Notes under the pieces: model-generated | What the model saw: the letters and a program-made list of their open reading frames with translations, nothing else | The model's database searches: none | What the model was told of the DNA's origin: nothing | Made by a program: the position numbers and the translations under genes | Part shown: positions 61,401 through 64,000 of the stretch, one piece after another | How the letters are laid out: each line of letters begins with the position of its first letter | Position numbering within the stretch: position 1 is the stretch's first letter | From: Parvibaculaceae bacterium | Lineage (GTDB): Bacteria > Pseudomonadota > Alphaproteobacteria > Parvibaculales > Parvibaculaceae | Assembly (NCBI GenBank): GCA_028283765.1 | Contig: JAPWJY010000001.1 | Location: forward strand, 66,357 to 130,356 | Length of the DNA: 64,000 nt | Reading direction: 5' to 3'

Positions 61401-64000
61401 GACGCTGTTGTTTTCATAACCACGGGTGTCGATGATTGCTCCACCGTCAATATTAATACTGCTTCCAACCAGGAATATCTGGCTGGCATGCAGGACCGCG
61501 CCATCATGCACGTTGACTGTGGAACCGCCACTGAAGTAGATGCGGGCACCAAGTCCGCTGGAATCGCCCACCGTATATGTCGTCGTTCCTCCGATTAGCA
61601 ATGTGGGGGCATTGAACGCGTTGATATCCTCGCTCGATATAGAGCTATGGCCTGCGATCGGCGCCGCATCTGGCGCGAGGATGTCGAGTGTCGCGCCCGA
61701 CGTCGGCTGTAAAATCAGCGCCCCCCCGATGCCATCACCCTCACCGTTGAACAACGCAGTTCCCGCGAAGACCAGTGGTTTCGAGCCCTGGTTCGAAGTA
61801 CCGAGCTTGAACTCTATGATCCCGGCGTCTTCGGGCAGGCGCGGCCTCACCGCGCCGAATACCGCCGCCTGGCTGGTCGCGAAATCGGCGAAACTTGTCT
61901 CGTTATATTGCGAATAGGTTCGTGTGGCTGTGCCCGATGTCAGAATCAGTTGCGTCGGCGATGCATCGGCGATGCCGGTATTGGCGATGCCGAGATAGCC
62001 GGACGCAATGATGGACCCGTTCGGCAGGCCGACCGGTGGAATGACGTTCGTTCCGGTCTTGCCGAGTTCGACGCGATAGGCACCCGGCAGCAGCGCATAG
62101 CTTGAAGGGAGCAGCGTGTAGGTACCGGCAGGAAGTCCCGGCACACCGGCCGGAATCGTGATCTGCTGGCCGATGGCCGGATCGCCAGCATCATTGGTCG
62201 CGATGACCGGCGCGTAACTGGACGCATAGACTGGCAAGATCGCGTAAACCTTGTCGCCAGCAGAGCTGATGTTCGCATAACGCGGGTTGGCGTTGGCCAG
62301 CGGTGTCTTCAATATATCGACCGAGCCGCCGCGGCCGGAGATGAAGCCCGCGCCGGTCAGATCGCCGCCGCCGGACACATCGAGCACCGCGCCCTTCTCG
62401 CCGACAACGGTCGTTCCATTAATCGAGATACCGCTCTCAATCCTAGAGAACCCACCGGCGTTGACCGACGTTGATCCGAGATCGTTCAGGGTCCCGATGC
62501 CATCGTAGGCGACACCATCGGATGTCCCGCCAAACGGCATGATCAATCCACCAGCGCTGGTCGAGGTAATGCTTCCGGACTGGAACGTGGTCTGGATTGT
62601 CTTCGGCACTCCCGCAACATTGCCCTGGATGCTGTTGAAGAAGATGGTGCCCAACGGGGCGCGAACAACGCCGTCCTGATCGATCGTCGGCGCGACGAGA
62701 GACAGGCTGCCGAACACCGAGGCCGGCACCAAAGGCGCAGGCCCACCATTACCGATAATCGTCAGCACAGCATCGGGATCATACACGGCAACCCCGTTCC
62801 CGTTCGAAGGCTGGTACGTACCTACATTGATCGCTGCGGCGGCACCGCTCAATGGATAGATTTGATCCGCTTGAAGCGTCAGATATTTGTGTATCGTAGT
62901 GGTGCCGTTACCAAGCCGGATGTCGCCTGAACTGTGAAGAAAGACGTGATTGAAACCCGGAACTGTGATGAAAACGCGCGGAACCTGCTGGTTGTGAAGC
63001 GGCGTCAGATTAAGAAAGCCACTGCCCTCCAGGCTTTGAACACCGAAAATCACCATACCTGAGACGTCGACAAGATCAGCGGCGACTGTAAAGCTGCTGT
63101 CGTCTGACGTCGCACCATCAACACGAACATCGTTCAGGCCGGAATAATAATTGGCAGACACCGTGTTTGTGCTATTCCAGCCTGTCAAATTGACATAAGG
63201 CGCGGCCACATTGACCTGAATATCCGGCGTATCCGGAGATGCTACAAAAACACCACCGGAAAACATGACGCTGCGGTTTACGGTCAGATCGGCATCACCC
63301 CTGAAGATAATCATGTCGCGCGTCCCGAACGCGACTGAATCGAACCCGCCAGCATGGATCTGATTGACGCCGATGACGGCATTGCCGAATTGCAATGTGG
63401 GGTTGGACTCTCCGGGCACGAGGTCACTCGCCAACCCGCTTCCCGGGCTGTCTTGGATGATGGTGATATCACGCGGTTTTTTTATGTCGTCAGGAACAAT
63501 ACCGATACCGTAAGGAGCTCCTGGAGCAGGCGGCAACGGAATGAATTGGTGATTGACATCATTCAGGCTGAGCGTGCCACCGGATGCGCCCGCGCCTCCC
63601 GCTGCCGCGCGCAGCGTGCCGTCGATGTAGAGGCCACTTGATGAATAAAGCGCGATCGTGCCGCCGTCACCCGCACCCTGTACCGGCTGCACGGCCTGAC
63701 CGTTGAGAATGTCGAGCGTCGTCGCCGGCGCGCCAGACGCGTCGAGCACTGCGCCGGGCCGGATGATATCGAAGGCATCGCTGGCGATGATATAGCCGTC
63801 GCCATCCGTTGCGCCGGTGCCGCCGAGCAGAATGCTGCCGCCGTCCTGCACCACGCCATAGCTGCGGCTGTGAATATCCTGCGCGGCATAGGCGATGCCG
63901 GAGACGTCGAGCGCCGTGCCGTCACCGATCCAGATGGATCGCGTGAGCGAGAACAGGCCGTAGCCGCTGTTGTAGCGGCCATCGCCGAGCGAAGGATCCT
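55437..64000 (-). CDS. Second giant filamentous-haemagglutinin-like exoprotein, partial (C-terminal 2853 residues)
   Basis: The C-terminal part of another giant secreted beta-helix protein. The frame is open through the right edge; in the last 146 bases it reads SGYGLFSLTRSIWIGDGTALDVSG, in keeping with the repeats. A GTG at 63854 is internal, not a start. The visible part has the same Gly/Ser/Ala/Asp repeat style, including ALDVSGIAY, VLDVSGGGDLTGAG and ISISGDSVFVD-like rungs, a less repetitive section near 57.0-57.5 kb, and GGDILAWSAEGDINAGRGSK near the end. The tail PNIGALTTASNAAGAAAAAAG, DLPSIITVEVIGYGGG and a charged end match the 4612-residue paralogue. The N-terminal secretion domain must lie outside the window. 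Its transporter is not visible either. Confidence 0.92.
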   Translation of the reverse strand, partial: DPSLGDGRYNSGYGLFSLTRSIWIGDGTALDVSGIAYAAQDIHSRSYGVVQDGGSILLGGTGATDGDGYIIASDAFDIIRPGAVLDASGAPATTLDILNGQAVQPVQGAGDGGTIALYSSSGLYIDGTLRAAAGGAGASGGTLSLNDVNHQFIPLPPAPGAPYGIGIVPDDIKKPRDITIIQDSPGSGLASDLVPGESNPTLQFGNAVIGVNQIHAGGFDSVAFGTRDMIIFRGDADLTVNRSVMFSGGVFVASPDTPDIQVNVAAPYVNLTGWNSTNTVSANYYSGLNDVRVDGATSDDSSFTVAADLVDVSGMVIFGVQSLEGSGFLNLTPLHNQQVPRVFITVPGFNHVFLHSSGDIRLGNGTTTIHKYLTLQADQIYPLSGAAAAINVGTYQPSNGNGVAVYDPDAVLTIIGNGGPAPLVPASVFGSLSLVAPTIDQDGVVRAPLGTIFFNSIQGNVAGVPKTIQTTFQSGSITSTSAGGLIMPFGGTSDGVAYDGIGTLNDLGSTSVNAGGFSRIESGISINGTTVVGEKGAVLDVSGGGDLTGAGFISGRGGSVDILKTPLANANPRYANISSAGDKVYAILPVYASSYAPVIATNDAGDPAIGQQITIPAGVPGLPAGTYTLLPSSYALLPGAYRVELGKTGTNVIPPVGLPNGSIIASGYLGIANTGIADASPTQLILTSGTATRTYSQYNETSFADFATSQAAVFGAVRPRLPEDAGIIEFKLGTSNQGSKPLVFAGTALFNGEGDGIGGALILQPTSGATLDILAPDAAPIAGHSSISSEDINAFNAPTLLIGGTTTYTVGDSSGLGARIYFSGGSTVNVHDGAVLHASQIFLVGSSINIDGGAIIDTRGYENNSVDSTLGYVYGNTSSEISQPQGPAVLAVANGWFNFLPVAGAASINIDSGARLWSDGSIVLAAAGSLTMGDVDLGAKYLTVSQNVINAGTDASLAAAQAAGQLPAGWNLTQNALDVLLHPSSSSGLPALEELTLTTGQLNLIDSVSLDARSQSESASDVRLVLNTPSIYGLGGSGDAASITADMLVWNGVRTGNGSAASPYGSLPPAAVSLNGPGTGAGSLIISAQQIILGYDADHTRSTGGTALDRRVLGFGNVVLSASDRITTNDDSTLSVGKSLDGAGALADGNLTLSTPLLTAVGDAVLAVEAGGTLQVIAPATGLANTSNIGGTGGTISLSGDSVFVDTAVALPSGRLTLNAAGDVTLGDNSVIDLSGRGIAFYDVTKYSWGGDLVLESADGNITQSAGSVIDVSAQNNVAGTISAMAADAANGIVAFDGALKGTATGGYDSGQISITTQSFGDFAALNNKLNDAGFFGARSFDLKQGGLVVGNEVKAHIVTISVDGGSLTVNGAIDASGATPGSITLAARDNLTLSSTAVLDAHSTMLQTDSYGAPVEADNTAHVSLTTASGTLTLSPGATIDMRVTDPANAISYGHLELNAPRTGTASAASATGSDAPANATGDSIAISAAGPLNIEGASSIALSAFAIYRNAPADPDDANGQIIDQNWLDLVDQDSQAFIGNIYGGNVAGGQLTGDLQGRITGLLDARYSSVFHVRPGVEVQSRTPDGNLSTSGDIDLAGYRYGPGADRNAESSSYGAGEPMALTFRAGGDLTVKGSISDGFTPGEARVPATPSVFDGLVDIATNSLFSHGSNPWGPGAGYFDTTQNLYLTEDWTIPNDDFYSSYGGQQSTSGTPYAPGSTIPAGTQLDASWGIAFEDGYPLPGVAMTLVSAGTPASPGMASSTPLHPGSMSASIRLVAGADLAAASSSVLTMQSLLDGNGNLVLSSPSNADANGNPIPSVLRTGTGDLDLLAGGDFRQDSPFGVYTAGTPIAATGTAANALYDPARALMPDGTVLGAANAAYESMFGSQFMYYTEHGGDVLVRAQGDIDGTMPAGADQIGNWLWRQGGDGQPVAWGINFGSYTADVGSHLQFSVFAGIGALGGGNVSLDAGGDIGDAGHGILAAVAGSGRVIGDQLVQTGGGTLSVTAGGSIGTGGNQFVNLRGGTIVQAGSFGTLSPINFGHQQGDPQPLDPLKAYAATAQPGGSFAPGDGSIDLRVRGDLAMGMVQDPGRVGLAQNVATSGGQSVSWFDLWTPQTALDLFSAGGDVSPIDSNVNNEAATLYLPPILRVTASSGNIFLTDAGGGGGSSLMLPSPSGQLDLLAEGMIVHDINTPEIGPLSASMDSLATPFKPGWAVFASPDGLILSSNYWGDPNKDLNKVSDSDSNWKAYSYNYDSFFGYGGLGGNPFVFGPNTVTDASSAANPGVISHIYAVTGDILDLSYGSVFLYRIFNSPGYDNYNFYRAVKPVQIMAGGDVVNLNATILQNDPADVSVIAAGGNIIYAGPNTRRSDGYIYAGIQIAGPGTLEMTAGKNIYQGSTASVESIGALVSGDTRPGASVVMQAGVGAGTPGVGQVDWTDFAKLYLDPANLAGDGPLAGQPGKVAKTYDSELIDWLKSRFGYSGSAQDALAYFLALPAAQQRVFLRQVYYAELTAGGREYNDVNGPRYGSYLRGRNAIAALFPNQDAYQGDITMFSASSGSGANATINSGYVHTDFGGDIQFLAPGGGVTVGTEGLAPGADAGLITQGEGNIQIYSQNSLLLGLSRIMTTFGGDILAWSAEGDINAGRGSKTTVIYTPPKRTYDIYGNVALAPQVPSTGAGIATLNPIPDVPPGDIDLIAPLGTVDAGEAGIRVSGNINIAALHVVNAANIKVQGTSAGIPTAAVPNIGALTTASNAAGAAAAAAGNAGRQANTGQDLPSIITVEVIGYGGGEDTQPQKRNQNNERRSEVSDPYKTASYDTGSAVQILGAGRLDNAESRYLTIEERQKLAGR

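Noticed and set aside
63852-63854. GTG as the start of the second giant exoprotein
   Set aside because: The frame is open and repeat-like from here to the right edge, and no signal peptide or secretion domain follows the GTG.

Overview
The window is GC-rich, densely coded Gram-negative DNA with several AT-rich promoter gaps. An alphaproteobacterium, most likely a sphingomonad-like one, fits best: GC-biased codons, MAPEG, FadL and DUF1302 outer-membrane proteins, FecI/FecR-controlled giant exoproteins. The lineage is inferred from gene content only. No rRNA, tRNA, CRISPR array or insertion sequence was seen.

Region 1 (1-13.4 kb) looks like an accessory catabolic locus for a cationic, probably N-methylated amine. 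It holds part of a polyamine-type periplasmic binding protein, an acyl-CoA dehydrogenase behind a BetI-like TetR regulator, and a divergent operon: class-III aminotransferase, two paralogous FAD oxidoreductases, a GcvT-type aminomethyltransferase, and an ADP-forming CoA ligase that carries a 1-nt frameshift as sequenced. Facing it is a striking gene: one 629-codon frame joining a BetI/TetR regulator to a Rieske oxygenase alpha subunit of the quaternary-amine type. A small MAPEG membrane protein follows.

Region 2 (13.4-20.1 kb, minus strand) reads as one long operon: FAH-family hydrolase, metal-dependent amidohydrolase, V4R-like protein, then a complete polyamine-type ABC importer (ATPase, two permeases, binding protein) closed by a strong intrinsic terminator. 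A divergent GntR/FCD regulator probably controls it. Next to it lie an M20 deacylase and a FadL-type porin in a tight pair. Regions 1 and 2 together suggest uptake, demethylation/oxidation, transamination and CoA activation of a betaine-like or polyamine-like nutrient. The substrate is not fixed by the sequence.

Region 3 (23.6-29.8 kb): a small secreted Pro/Val/Tyr-rich repeat protein, a 7TM-DISM diguanylate cyclase, a DUF1302 outer-membrane protein and an aldo/keto reductase, each apparently separate.

Region 4 (29.9-46.3 kb, minus strand): a cell-surface-signalling cassette (STN plus TonB-C-like protein, ECF sigma factor, Tat-type FecR), with ATGA overlaps between its genes, upstream of a 4612-residue filamentous-haemagglutinin-like exoprotein. 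A second giant paralogue (from 55.4 kb past the right edge) shares its C-terminal tail. No TpsB/FhaC-type transporter is visible in the window.

Region 5 (46.6-55.4 kb): an RND tripartite efflux operon (adaptor, pump, outer-membrane lipoprotein) with a LysR gene overlapping its end, a convergent paralogous LysR, and a ChaC-type gamma-glutamylcyclotransferase.
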